13,592 nt of DNA from Thaumarchaeota archaeon UBA183 (GCA_002495205.1 DAEE01000006.1:1-13592); one strand, 5' to 3'; counted from the first letter of the stretch, positions 1 to 6,628 are shown. Notes: generated by a model not told the origin, from the letters alone. A program made the numbers and translations.

Positions 1-1
1 C

Positions 2-106
2 AACCCCTACTGCGCCTACTCGGAGGACTACGTCTGCCCCCTTCCGCCTCAGGAGAACTGGCTCAAGGTCCCAATCCGCGCCGGTGAGAAGAGCTACCAC
101 AGCTGA
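2..106 (+). CDS. DUF1684 family protein, C-terminal end (partial)
   Basis: The window opens inside a gene read in frame 2, and only its last 34 residues are present. They contain the pattern NPYCAYSEDYVCPLPPQEN followed by VPIRAGEK, which matches the C-terminal signature I know for DUF1684 proteins (an asparagine-proline and cysteine-rich loop, then a proline-rich CPLPP-x-EN segment and IRAGEK). The biochemical role of DUF1684 is not established. The family is widespread in bacteria and archaea, so the assignment is to a family and not to a function. The gene ends with TGA at 104-106 and faces the convergent SIS-domain gene across 151 bases. The N-terminal part and the start lie outside the window. 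Confidence 0.8.
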   Translation, partial: NPYCAYSEDYVCPLPPQENWLKVPIRAGEKSYHS

Positions 107-257
107 CTGCAATCCGCCGCCCCGGAAATCCTAAACATGAAGTGGCGCAGCGACCTGTCAGCCAAGAGGTTCCAGGCCGAGCCCTGACTTCCTGTGGCAG
201 CGTACCAAGAAGCCATCGGCCTGGTCTTCGGCAGGGCTCAGACATCCGCTCCGGGTT

Positions 258-1181
258 TCAGTATATCATCGAGTCGCTGACGGTAAGCCTTCCCCTGGCC
301 GCGAGGAAGCTCGGTTTCGAGAGCCCCGACTCCCTCGCCCTTCTGAGGACTGCGAGCTGGCTCACGAAGACCGAATGGAACAGCCTCTCCACCTTCGAGC
401 CTCGCAGCTCCGGCACCACGTGGGCCCTGAACCCCCCGCCGGCGAGGGCTGCGGCGAGCCTTCCGGATGCACCTAGAGGGTCGAAGGCCGAGAACACGTT
501 CACCGCGTCTGACGGCCTGAGGGAGAAGAGGTCCAGGTGGCTGAACTCTTCGAGCAGCTGGGGGTGCGCCCTCGCCCCAAGGAACTCATAGGCCTTGGCT
601 GCGGCGTACATGGTCGCCGGGTACGCCAGGGAGTTGCCGAGGAAGTAGGTGGTGCCTTCCCCCCAGGCTACGCCGCCCTCGTCCCTGAGCGCGGCGCGAT
701 GGGCAGCTTCGAAATCGCACTTCGCCTGACTGCCGGCGATCTTCAGGACAGAAAGGAGGGAAAGGGAGTAGGAGAGCAACCCCGGCGTCCGAGGGACGTA
801 TTTCATGGGGAGCTTCACCACCTGGTCAACCAGGCCCGCCAGCTTGCTTCCCTCGTCCGCGGTGATGGCGGTGGTGCTCCTCGCCAGCCTCCGAACCCTC
901 TTCGCAGCTGCGAGGTTCGAGGCGGTCCTTCCGGAGACAGAAATCAGAAAGACATCGACCCCCCTCGCGAACTCGGGGGCGGACGCTAGATGGTAGGGAT
1001 CGACTGCGATGCACGACCCTTCCGAGGCGAAGTACCCCGCCATGGCCGCCGAGTAGGAATCTCCGGCCCCGACGAAGATCGAGCCCTTCGCCGCCCTGGG
1101 GAAGTCCTTCCCTGAGAGTCTCCTGAGAACAGCCGGCTGCCGCTCCACCTCGGCTATGAACGGCTCCAGGCTCTCGGCCAT
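258..1181 (-). CDS. double SIS-domain protein, sugar-phosphate isomerase-like
   Basis: About 307 residues with two SIS (sugar isomerase) folds. The first carries the glycine-rich phosphosugar-binding loop FVGAGDSYSAA near residues 36-46 and the second-strand loop ISVSGRTASN near 80-89, the usual S-x-SG-x-T phosphate-binding pattern. The second half has YFLGNSLAYPA (about 179-189) and an LLEEFSH segment (about 209-215), which resembles the catalytic-region E-x-x-H of the GlmS isomerase/AgaS group. There is no glutaminase domain, so it is not a full GlmS. It probably acts on an amino- or keto-sugar phosphate in the cytosol, but the substrate cannot be read from sequence. The ATG at 1181 is preferred over a GTG two codons upstream (1187) because a TATA-like TTATTAGA on the minus strand (1202-1209) lies about 24 bases before it. 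Confidence 0.8.
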   Translation of the reverse strand: MAESLEPFIAEVERQPAVLRRLSGKDFPRAAKGSIFVGAGDSYSAAMAGYFASEGSCIAVDPYHLASAPEFARGVDVFLISVSGRTASNLAAAKRVRRLARSTTAITADEGSKLAGLVDQVVKLPMKYVPRTPGLLSYSLSLLSVLKIAGSQAKCDFEAAHRAALRDEGGVAWGEGTTYFLGNSLAYPATMYAAAKAYEFLGARAHPQLLEEFSHLDLFSLRPSDAVNVFSAFDPLGASGRLAAALAGGGFRAHVVPELRGSKVERLFHSVFVSQLAVLRRARESGLSKPSFLAARGRLTVSDSMIY

Positions 1182-1201
1182 GGCCACATCCCCGCACCCG
1201 G

Positions 1202-1209
1202 TCTAATAA
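1202..1209 (-). promoter_or_regulatory. TATA-like box of the SIS-domain gene
   Basis: TTATTAGA on the minus strand is centred about 24 bases before the ATG at 1181, which suits a leaderless archaeal transcript. It lies in a 65-base divergent region shared with the deacetylase gene, so a read-out in the other direction is possible but badly spaced. Confidence 0.4.
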
Positions 1210-1246
1210 CAACAGTCTAAGAATGGCACCTCGCGACCGCGGCCGC

Positions 1247-2197
1247 ATGGCCTGCAGGGTCGGGGTCCTCGAAGGGAAGGAGCTGCTCCTCTACTCGTTC
1301 CCTCCTCCTCACCCATTCACAAACGACAGGGCCCAGAGGTTCTGGGACGATCTTGGGAAGAAGAAGATCCAGCTGGAGCGCCTCACCCCGCAGAAGGCGG
1401 ACAAAGAGGTCCTCGGCCTCTTCCACACGGCGGAGCACATCCGGTACGTCGAGCTCGCCTCTCACCTCGGCTACGGCGCATTGGACCAGGGCGACACGCC
1501 TGCCTACAAGGGAGTCTTCGAGGCGACCCAGTACGCCGTCGGCTCCACTGTCTACGCAGTCGAGAAGGTCATAGCCGGGGACGTCGACCACGCCTTCAAC
1601 CCCGTTGGAGGCCTCCACCACGCCACGAGAGATTCGTCGGCAGGATTCTGCGTCTTCAACGACATAGGCGTGGCCATCGAGGTCCTCCGCAGGCGCCACA
1701 ACGTCCAGAGGCTCCTGTACGTGGACATAGACGTCCACCACGGAGACGGCGTCTTCTACTCCTACGAGTCCGATCCTGAGCTCTTCATCTTCGACGTCCA
1801 CGAGGACGGGAGGTACATCTATCCCGGGACAGGCTCACCCTGGGAGAACGGCTACGGGCCGGCGAAGGGGTCCAAGATCAACATCCCCCTGGAGCCTGGG
1901 GCCGGGGACGCTGAAATCGGGGAGCGCCTCCCAAGGCTGGAGGAGTTTGCGAAGTCCGCTAGGCCCGAGTTCATCATCCTCCAGTGCGGGGCGGACGGGC
2001 TCAGGGGGGACCCCATAGGGGGCCTAGATTACACACCGGGCACGCACAGGCGGGTGGCTGACCTGCTCCATCGCCTTTCCCACGAGTTCTGTTCGGGGAG
2101 GATGATCGCCCTGGGAGGAGGGGGGTACGTTCCTCAGAGCTGCTCGGACGCGTGGATTGCGGTGGTCGAAGCCTTGGCTGGGAAAGGCCCCGGCTGA
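1247..2197 (+). CDS. histone deacetylase-fold protein, AcuC-like
   Basis: A zinc-dependent deacetylase of the class I/II HDAC superfamily, about 316 residues. Visible landmarks are the tandem histidines in VGGLHHA (H124-H125); FCVFNDIGVA; LYVDIDVHHGDGV, which supplies zinc ligands D162 and H164; CGADGLRGDPIGGL, which supplies the third ligand D250; and the oxyanion tyrosine in LGGGGY (Y294). All catalytic positions known from HDAC8/AcuC are present, so the enzyme should be active. Likely substrates are acetyl-lysine on proteins (archaeal Alba or acetyl-CoA synthetase in related systems) or acetylated small molecules; sequence alone does not decide. The ATG at 1247 is chosen because a weak AT-rich CTAAGAAT element lies about 27 bases upstream and the protein then begins directly at the conserved core. 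An in-frame ATG at 1223 would add eight residues. It is followed after 17 bases by the MerB-like gene, probably in one transcript. Confidence 0.9.
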   Translation: MACRVGVLEGKELLLYSFPPPHPFTNDRAQRFWDDLGKKKIQLERLTPQKADKEVLGLFHTAEHIRYVELASHLGYGALDQGDTPAYKGVFEATQYAVGSTVYAVEKVIAGDVDHAFNPVGGLHHATRDSSAGFCVFNDIGVAIEVLRRRHNVQRLLYVDIDVHHGDGVFYSYESDPELFIFDVHEDGRYIYPGTGSPWENGYGPAKGSKINIPLEPGAGDAEIGERLPRLEEFAKSARPEFIILQCGADGLRGDPIGGLDYTPGTHRRVADLLHRLSHEFCSGRMIALGGGGYVPQSCSDAWIAVVEALAGKGPG

Positions 2198-2214
2198 GAT
2201 TCCAATCTTATCTA

Positions 2215-2934
2215 ATGGCAGCCGAAGAGGCTATAGACGGAACAGCGAGGCCTCGGGAAATGGATCCAGAGAAACGGGTAGTTAGGAAGTACATCTTCGA
2301 CCACTTCTTCGAATACACCACGCCCCCGCCACTGGAGGAGGTCATGCAGCGGTTCATGCTCACCCGCAAGGAGGCCGTTGAGGCCTTCCATGAGCTGGAG
2401 GCAGACCACCAAATCGCCCTGGTGCCCGGAACCCAGCGGATCCTCATGGCCAACCCCTACTCCGCAATCCCGACGCCGTTCCGCGTGTACATCGGAAGCA
2501 AGCGTCTCTTCGCCAACTGCGCCTGGGACTCGGTGGCAATGCACGTGATGCTCGAGCAGGACGCCAGGATCGAGTCTTTCTGCCACCACTGCGCCGAGCC
2601 CATCGAGATATCCCTGAGCAAGGCCGCGGTGAAATCGAGCACTCCCTCCTCACCTGTGATCTTCCTCAGCACGCCGGTATCCAAGTGGTACGACAATCTG
2701 ATTGACACATGCTCCAACAACATGGTCTACTTCTCCTCGAAGGACCACCTGAGCAGATGGCTGGCAGAGAACCCGAAGCTCCGGGGTGAATCTCTCAGCG
2801 TCGAGAAGATGATCGAGGTCTGCAGGCCCCTCTCCAAGGGGAGGATGAACCTCGACTACCAGAGGCCCTCCAAGGACGATCTGATGGCCTACTGGGACTC
2901 CATCGGGCTGAGAGGCAAGTTCTGGGACTTCTGA
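2215..2934 (+). CDS. MerB-like protein, alkylmercury lyase family
   Basis: About 239 residues. An N-terminal helical/winged-helix-like region (about 20-75, with HFFEYTTPPPLEEVMQRF) precedes the MerB core. In MerB the carbon-mercury bond is cleaved by Cys96, Asp99 and Cys159 (E. coli numbering). Here FANCAWDSVAMH gives C102 and D105, and LIDTCSNNMVYFSS gives C166, each in the matching sequence context, followed by the family's W-rich tail. A CHHC segment (C123, C126) corresponds to the structural cysteine region of MerB. The full triad suggests protonolysis of organomercurials or a related thiol-metal reaction. However, no merA, merR or mercury transporter is in the window, and divergent family members may act on other substrates. 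The start at ATG 2215 avoids the 46-base overlap with the deacetylase that the longest frame (2152) would need; an ATG at 2260 is also possible. Probably co-transcribed with the deacetylase. Confidence 0.7.
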   Translation: MAAEEAIDGTARPREMDPEKRVVRKYIFDHFFEYTTPPPLEEVMQRFMLTRKEAVEAFHELEADHQIALVPGTQRILMANPYSAIPTPFRVYIGSKRLFANCAWDSVAMHVMLEQDARIESFCHHCAEPIEISLSKAAVKSSTPSSPVIFLSTPVSKWYDNLIDTCSNNMVYFSSKDHLSRWLAENPKLRGESLSVEKMIEVCRPLSKGRMNLDYQRPSKDDLMAYWDSIGLRGKFWDF

Positions 2935-2942
2935 GCCGCCAA

Positions 2943-2951
2943 ACGTTTAAC
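2943..2951 (+). promoter_or_regulatory. probable TATA box of the sfsA-like gene
   Basis: ACGTTTAAC stands out in a GC-rich gap. It would start transcription near 2975, leaving a leader of roughly 40 bases before the ATG at 3013, so this gene may not be leaderless. Confidence 0.35.
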
Positions 2952-3012
2952 CTCAGCACCACGCAGGACCATCCGAACCAGGACGAGCAGCCCAAGATCG
3001 CGACCCACACCG

Positions 3013-3735
3013 ATGTTCAGATTCCCGGCGCCCCTTAAGCAGGGCAGAATCGTCTCGAGGCCCAACCGTTTCATAATGCTGGTCAGGGCAGGGAACAGAA
3101 CCCTGAGGTGCCACTGCCCCACCACTGGCAGGCTGGGGGACCTGAAGCTATCAGGGCTCCCCTGCCTCTACTCGACATCCAGCTCTAGATCGAGGAAGAC
3201 GGCTCATACTGTCGAGGCCATCTCCTCATCCCCGTCGGGCGGCGGTTGGATCGGCATCAACCAGACGGCTGCAAACAGATACTTCGAGTTCTTCCTGAAG
3301 GAGGGAGCGCTATCGCGGCTCGCCAGGGGCAGGGTCCAGCGGGAGGTCAGGCTGGGGAGCTCGAGGATCGACTTCCTGGTCGGAAACGCCTACGTCGAGG
3401 TGAAAACGCCCCTGATAACGCTCCCTGCCGGGGACGCCGTGCCCAGAGTGAAGCCGAGCAGGTTCGACTCCTTCGACCGGCTCATCAGGCACATGGGAGA
3501 GCTGAAGGATTCACTGGCCTCTGGCACGATGGCCAAGATCGTCCTGTGCTACCTCTACGACGCGAAGCCGTTTGTCCCTCCTCCACCCGACGGGACCAAC
3601 TCCGAGATTCTTGCCGCTGCGCGGGCCGCCGAAGCTGCCGGCGTCGAGAGGTGGCAGGTCAACCTGAAACTGAGCGAGGAGGGGGTTTCTCTAATCAGGT
3701 ACTTCCGCAGCCGTCCCTACGCCCCAGGACTGTAA
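3013..3735 (+). CDS. sfsA: SfsA family DNA-binding/nuclease-fold protein
   Basis: About 240 residues, the usual SfsA length. The N-terminal OB-fold part shows NRFIMLV and CHCPTTGRL (about 18-41), matching the RF-x-x-x-V and CPNTGR signatures of the family. The C-terminal domain has WIGIN (79-83), REVRLGSSRIDFLV (about 110-123) and YVEVKTPLI, which together place D120, E129 and K131 in the PD-(D/E)XK nuclease-like arrangement. SfsA (sugar fermentation stimulation protein) is reported as a DNA-binding protein in E. coli; a nuclease activity is inferred from the fold and is unproven. The ATG at 3013 gives the standard N terminus and no in-frame alternative lies upstream. It converges on the RNase H-like gene with only 10 bases between the stop codons. 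Confidence 0.87.
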   Translation: MFRFPAPLKQGRIVSRPNRFIMLVRAGNRTLRCHCPTTGRLGDLKLSGLPCLYSTSSSRSRKTAHTVEAISSSPSGGGWIGINQTAANRYFEFFLKEGALSRLARGRVQREVRLGSSRIDFLVGNAYVEVKTPLITLPAGDAVPRVKPSRFDSFDRLIRHMGELKDSLASGTMAKIVLCYLYDAKPFVPPPPDGTNSEILAAARAAEAAGVERWQVNLKLSEEGVSLIRYFRSRPYAPGL

Positions 3736-3745
3736 CCCCGTCCCC

Positions 3746-4165
3746 CTACCGCTCCGCCGACCTCGCGCTGTTGACGTATTCGGTGACAATCCCGTGGGCC
3801 GGATTCGCCTTCAGCACCTCCAGGGTCACAGACTTGCCGTTCTCGCGCAGCGCTGTTCGGAGCTTCTCCATCAGCTCGCTCGGCTTCTTCACCTCGACTC
3901 TCAGGGCCTCGGACACCACAGACTCGTGGTCGCACACCACGATGAGCCTCCCCAGCCTGTCCTTCAGCTCGTCTATGGCGAAGAGTATCGCCAGAACCTC
4001 CGCGTCATCGCTTTCGGTTGCCTCCACCTCCTTCACCTTGTGTTCGCCAGTCCCATCCACGAGGTAGCCGACATAGGCTTCCCGCTTGAGGGTCTTGTCG
4101 TGCATGTTCAGTATCTTCGCGTCTACGTACACCCTGGCTGGCTTCGACCACCAGGACGGCCTCAT
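3746..4165 (-). CDS. RNase H-fold protein, possibly ribonuclease HI-like
   Basis: A 139-residue protein with the RNase H strand-helix order. VYVDAKIL (D15) is the first acidic strand, then a short hairpin (YVGYLVDG), then ESDDAEVLAILFAIDEL (E56) as the first catalytic helix, then LIVVCDHESVV (D79) as the fourth strand, and a C-terminal NPAHGIVTEYVNSA helix. D15, E56 and D79 match the D-E-D core of RNase HI/RVT_3 proteins. The usual fourth acidic residue in the last helix is not evident; H114 or E119 is nearby. It may cleave RNA-DNA hybrids or be a reduced or inactive family member. The ATG at 4165 is the natural start. A TATA-like TATTTAAG on the minus strand (4198-4205) would give a leader of about 10 bases. 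Confidence 0.6.
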   Translation of the reverse strand: MRPSWWSKPARVYVDAKILNMHDKTLKREAYVGYLVDGTGEHKVKEVEATESDDAEVLAILFAIDELKDRLGRLIVVCDHESVVSEALRVEVKKPSELMEKLRTALRENGKSVTLEVLKANPAHGIVTEYVNSARSAER

Positions 4166-4197
4166 ACTGCTCCCGACCTCGCGACCAGGATGGCTCT

Positions 4198-4205
4198 CTT
4201 AAATA
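4198..4205. promoter_or_regulatory. AT-rich core of a divergent promoter
   Basis: CTTAAATA sits midway in the 73-base gap between the RNase H-like gene (ATG 4165) and the methyltransferase gene (TTG 4239), about 37 bases from each start. It is the only good TATA candidate for either, apart from TTTATCT at 4220-4226, which is only about 16 bases from the TTG. One element may serve both directions. Confidence 0.4.
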
Positions 4206-4238
4206 ACACACGAAGCCCGTTTATCTCACAGGGACATC

Positions 4239-4778
4239 TTGGAAGCAGGTGGCAAGCAGGACTGGGAGACTTTCCTCTCTGCGCTTGCGCCGAAACCGGG
4301 CGAGAGGATTCTGGACATCGGGGCAGGCGACTGCTCGAAGGCGGCCCGAGTGCTCCAGGCGTCCAATGGGGCCGAGGTGTACGCCGTGGACCCGAACGAA
4401 AAGAGAATCGCCACGGCAAGGCGCGAGCGCCCTCAGGTCAAGAGCTCAGTCGCAGGTGCCGAGAGCCTGCCGTTCCCAGACTCCCATTTCGACAAGGCCT
4501 ACTCAACTATGGCGCTTCACCATTTCGCCGACTTGGACAGGGCCCTCGGGGAGGTCGCGAGGGTTCTGAGGCCCGGAGGCTCTTACGTCATAGTCGAAGT
4601 GGAGCCAAGCTCGCCCCTGGGCAGGGTCTTCAGAGCCTTCGGAAGACTCTTCGGCGAGAAGATGCAGATCATGACCGAGGGGCAGCTCCTGGCGCGCCTG
4701 GAGCGCTCTGCGGGGCTCCGGGTCACGCGCTCGGCCAGCCTCGGCAGCAGGTACTTGGTCCAGCTTACGAAGGCCTGA
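4239..4778 (+). CDS. class I SAM-dependent methyltransferase (UbiE/Methyltransf_11 type)
   Basis: 179 residues with the standard Rossmann-like methyltransferase order. Motif I is RILDIGAGDCSKAA (23-36). The acidic residue ending strand 2 is D51 in VYAVDPNEKRI. The AESLPFPDSHFD segment leads to D85, and the post-motif ALHHFADLDRALGEVARVLRPGGS (about 92-115) is typical of small UbiE-like enzymes. The substrate is unknown and neighbours give no hint. No in-frame ATG or GTG opens the gene: the only start compatible with a complete motif I region is TTG at 4239, since the preceding codons back to 4218 contain no start. It ends 22 bases before the convergent TMEM175-like gene. Confidence 0.85.
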   Translation: MEAGGKQDWETFLSALAPKPGERILDIGAGDCSKAARVLQASNGAEVYAVDPNEKRIATARRERPQVKSSVAGAESLPFPDSHFDKAYSTMALHHFADLDRALGEVARVLRPGGSYVIVEVEPSSPLGRVFRAFGRLFGEKMQIMTEGQLLARLERSAGLRVTRSASLGSRYLVQLTKA

Positions 4779-4800
4779 CCCCTGCGGAGTCCCCGCCCCC

Positions 4801-5415
4801 TCACGTAAGAAGACGTCTGGGGAGCCAGATCACCGGGAGGGTCGCGAACCAGAGGACCACCCTCAGAGGCTCTCCGTACACGACCACGTCCATGAAAACA
4901 GGAAGGTCCGACAGAAGGAAGATAGCGGCCGCGAGGATGACAAGGTTCCTCGTGACCCTGTAGCGGTGGATGAGCTCCCGCGGAATGAGGTTCTTCTCCT
5001 CCGATGCCAGCACGTGCGTGAAGTACGCAAGGACGAGATTCATGAAACCTATGTCGAGCCCATAGTACAGGCTGGCTTCGGTCCCCACAGGCGTGCCGAG
5101 CCCGCGTCCCACCAGGACGCTGAACAAGAATGGCTCGATTGCGACCAGGAAGAGGAGCACCATGTTCAGCCTGATCATGGCGGGCGTCTCAACGGGCATC
5201 ACCGACGTCGTGGCTGTGTACCTGTTCCACACGTTGATGAGTATCAGGAAGCTGAAACCGAAGGTGAAGAGATCGTTGGTAAGCCCGGCGGTGTCCCCGG
5301 CCAGGGGGAGGTTGCCGACAAACTGTATCGCGCCTATCGAAAGGGCGAGGCCGAAAATGAGGTCAGACAGCCCCTGTATCCGCGGTCTCGGAACCTGTGG
5401 AGAAGTGGCCGACAA
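4801..5415 (-). CDS. TMEM175-like (DUF1211) membrane channel protein
   Basis: About 204 residues with six predicted membrane helices (roughly 18-38, 48-67, 82-103, 117-135, 150-168 and 174-194), the architecture of prokaryotic TMEM175 potassium-permeable channels. RIQGLSDLIFG (12-22) corresponds to the family's R-x-x-x-F-S-D signature on the first helix, here with Leu in place of Phe. The NVWNRYT end of helix 2 and RLNMVLLFLVAIEPF at helix 3 also fit the family. Bacterial members work as tetramers; ion selectivity here is inferred. The TTG at 5415 is chosen because a TATA-like TTTATCTCG on the minus strand (5444-5452) lies 33 bases upstream and the protein then starts just before the signature. 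The frame stays open to 5592, but that extension is polar, unlike the family, and overlaps the divergent gene. Confidence 0.72.
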   Translation of the reverse strand: MSATSPQVPRPRIQGLSDLIFGLALSIGAIQFVGNLPLAGDTAGLTNDLFTFGFSFLILINVWNRYTATTSVMPVETPAMIRLNMVLLFLVAIEPFLFSVLVGRGLGTPVGTEASLYYGLDIGFMNLVLAYFTHVLASEEKNLIPRELIHRYRVTRNLVILAAAIFLLSDLPVFMDVVVYGEPLRVVLWFATLPVIWLPRRLLT

Positions 5416-5443
5416 CCGATTGCCCGGGGGGGCACTTGGTCGC

Positions 5444-5452
5444 GAGATAAAC
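5444..5452 (-). promoter_or_regulatory. TATA-like box of the TMEM175-like gene
   Basis: TTTATCTCG on the minus strand lies about 33 bases before the TTG at 5415. It supports that short start over the much longer upstream frame. Confidence 0.45.
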
Positions 5453-5489
5453 CATGAGGGACACCGGGTGCTCGACGTCGGGCCTTCAT

Positions 5490-5498
5490 GGTTAACTA
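5490..5498 (+). promoter_or_regulatory. TATA-like box of the YgjP-like metallopeptidase gene
   Basis: GGTTAACTA is centred about 28 bases before the TTG at 5522, the spacing expected for a leaderless archaeal transcript. Confidence 0.45.
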
Positions 5499-5521
5499 CC
5501 AAAGCCACGTCGAACCCCCGT

Positions 5522-6205
5522 TTGCCCTCCCTGGACCTCGGGCCGCGCCGCATCGAATACTCCGTTGTCAGGGGGACCAGCCGGAGGTACACCTACTTCA
5601 GGTTCAGGGACGACCTCACCCTCGAGGTCGTGCTCCCACGAGGGAAGCAGGTCGACGTCGAGAAGGCCATCTCGGAGCGGGCCTCCTGGCTCCGCCGGGA
5701 GTACGACCGTCTTTCGAAGACGAGGCGCGTACTGACCCGTTATTCAGTCATGTTCGGTGGCGAACTCCTCGAGATCGTCGACGGGCAAGGAGAGGGCCTC
5801 TCCCCGGACCTCGTGAGGGGGGAGGTGGTCGTGAAGGCCGGCGACCTGAAGCACGTCAGGGAGCTGGTCCGCCGCTGGTTCCTCAAGGAGAGCTCTTCCT
5901 ACGCCGTCAGGAAGGTGGCGGAACTGGCACCCGTGGTCGGCGCCCGGCCGAGCAGGGTCGACGTGAGGGAGATTGGAAAGTGGGGGTACTGCACGCGGGA
6001 GGGAAGGCTCTCCTTCAGCTGGCAGCTAATCGCCCTCCCTGAGAGGCTCAGGGAGTACGTGGTGGTGCACGAGCTCACCCACCTCCTCGAGTTCAACCAC
6101 TCGGCCGCCTTCAGGAGGAAGCTCGCCGCAGTCTGCCCTGACTTCCGGGCGAGGGAGAAGGAGCTCGACCTGATAGTCCCCTACGACAGGCTGGAGCTGG
6201 GCTAG
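5522..6205 (+). CDS. YgjP-like (DUF45/M48-type) zinc metallopeptidase
   Basis: 227 residues, the usual length for the YgjP-like family related to SprT/M48 gluzincins. The signature WGYCTREGRLSFSWQLI (about 154-170) precedes the zinc site VVHELTHLLEFNHSAAF, with H183, E184 and H187 forming HExxH and H193 the likely third ligand in the family's N-H-S motif. The N-terminal half is the family's beta-rich part (YTYFRFRDDLTLEVVLP). It is probably a cytosolic peptidase; the substrate is unknown, although in many genomes the family sits next to restriction genes (not the case here). TTG at 5522 is chosen by TATA spacing and by homology at MPSLDLGPRRIEYSVV. A GTG at 5468 would add 18 residues. The frame open further upstream is antisense to the TMEM175-like gene and is not credible coding sequence. 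Confidence 0.85.
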   Translation: MPSLDLGPRRIEYSVVRGTSRRYTYFRFRDDLTLEVVLPRGKQVDVEKAISERASWLRREYDRLSKTRRVLTRYSVMFGGELLEIVDGQGEGLSPDLVRGEVVVKAGDLKHVRELVRRWFLKESSSYAVRKVAELAPVVGARPSRVDVREIGKWGYCTREGRLSFSWQLIALPERLREYVVVHELTHLLEFNHSAAFRRKLAAVCPDFRAREKELDLIVPYDRLELG

Positions 6206-6270
6206 GACCTTCGGACCCGGACCACCCCCCGAAGTGCGCCTGGGGAAGGTTTTTGTCCGGAACACCCCGT

Positions 6271-6402
6271 TTGTCGCAGGGGCCACCCGACCTGAAGTGC
6301 TACTGCGGCTTCGTCTGCCAGACGGAAGGTGAGCTGAAGGAGCACATCCTCAAGACCCACGGCGCCAGGGACGGGGACTGGAAGGGATGGGTCAGCCACT
6401 GA
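6271..6402 (+). CDS. small zinc-finger protein, 43 residues
   Basis: A short frame starting at TTG 6271 and ending at TGA 6400-6402. The sequence contains CYCGFVC followed by EGELKEHILKTH, so cysteines at 10, 12 and 16 and histidines at 25 and 30. C16-x8-H25-x4-H30 with C10 or C12 as the fourth ligand resembles a compact C2H2 finger, as seen in small archaeal zinc-finger proteins. The tail GDWKGWVSH is Trp-rich. Codons are GC-biased like those of the neighbours. A T-rich AAGGTTTTTG element (6246-6255) lies about 20-23 bases upstream, slightly close for a leaderless start; another in-frame TTG is at 6253. No function is known. It lies between the metallopeptidase gene and the convergent two-helix membrane protein. 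Confidence 0.55.
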   Translation: MSQGPPDLKCYCGFVCQTEGELKEHILKTHGARDGDWKGWVSH

Positions 6403-6414
6403 CGTGTTCTCTAG

Positions 6415-6600
6415 CTATTTCTGACTCTTCTTCGCCTTCTGGCCTTCGAACTTCCTCCTGTTCCTGAGGCTGACTGCGATGTACGCCACGAATACGACTG
6501 CGATGATTATCGGGCTGGAGAAGAGCTGGTAGTACACGAGCAGGATGACGAAGGCGGCAATCACCGGGAGCGCAACTAACAGCTTGGTCCTGGGAGTCAA
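6415..6600 (-). CDS. small two-helix membrane protein, unknown function
   Basis: 61 residues with two hydrophobic segments (about 6-24, KLLVALPVIAAFVILLVYY, and 29-44, PIIIAVVFVAYIAVSL) and a basic cytoplasmic tail (RNRRKFEGQKAKKSQK). By the positive-inside rule the tail faces the cytoplasm. The start is TTG at 6600. An AT-rich GATATTTATC on the minus strand (6629-6638) lies about 34 bases before it and also serves as the probable TATA box of the divergent coiled-coil gene. I do not recognise a family. It could be a transporter accessory subunit or an orphan membrane peptide. Confidence 0.55.
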   Translation of the reverse strand: MTPRTKLLVALPVIAAFVILLVYYQLFSSPIIIAVVFVAYIAVSLRNRRKFEGQKAKKSQK

Positions 6601-6628
6601 TCCTACGCCTCGAGCCCTCCCCTATCAT

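Noticed and set aside
137..187. A 16-codon frame (ATG to TGA) between the DUF1684 and SIS genes
   Set aside because: Codons look genome-like, but it is too short to judge and has no TATA box at the right distance and no motif.
142..591. Plus-strand frame of 149 codons
   Set aside because: It is antisense to the well-supported SIS-domain gene beyond position 258 and has no recognisable domain; it arises from GC-biased codons on the other strand.
1217..1801. Minus-strand frame of 194 codons opposite the deacetylase gene
   Set aside because: It is Val/Asp/Glu-rich low-complexity sequence antisense to a gene with all HDAC motifs.
3456..3468. AGGTTCGACTCC, resembling a tRNA T-loop
   Set aside because: It lies inside the sfsA coding sequence and no acceptor stem, D-loop or anticodon arm can be formed around it.
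3794..4963. Plus-strand frame of 389 codons
   Set aside because: It runs antisense to the RNase H-like gene, out of frame through the methyltransferase and antisense to the TMEM175-like gene. Its sequence is Arg/Gly/His-rich with no domain.
5093..5521. Upstream extension of the YgjP-like reading frame
   Set aside because: Antisense to the TMEM175-like gene for most of its length, unlike any family N terminus, and upstream of the probable TATA box at 5490-5498.
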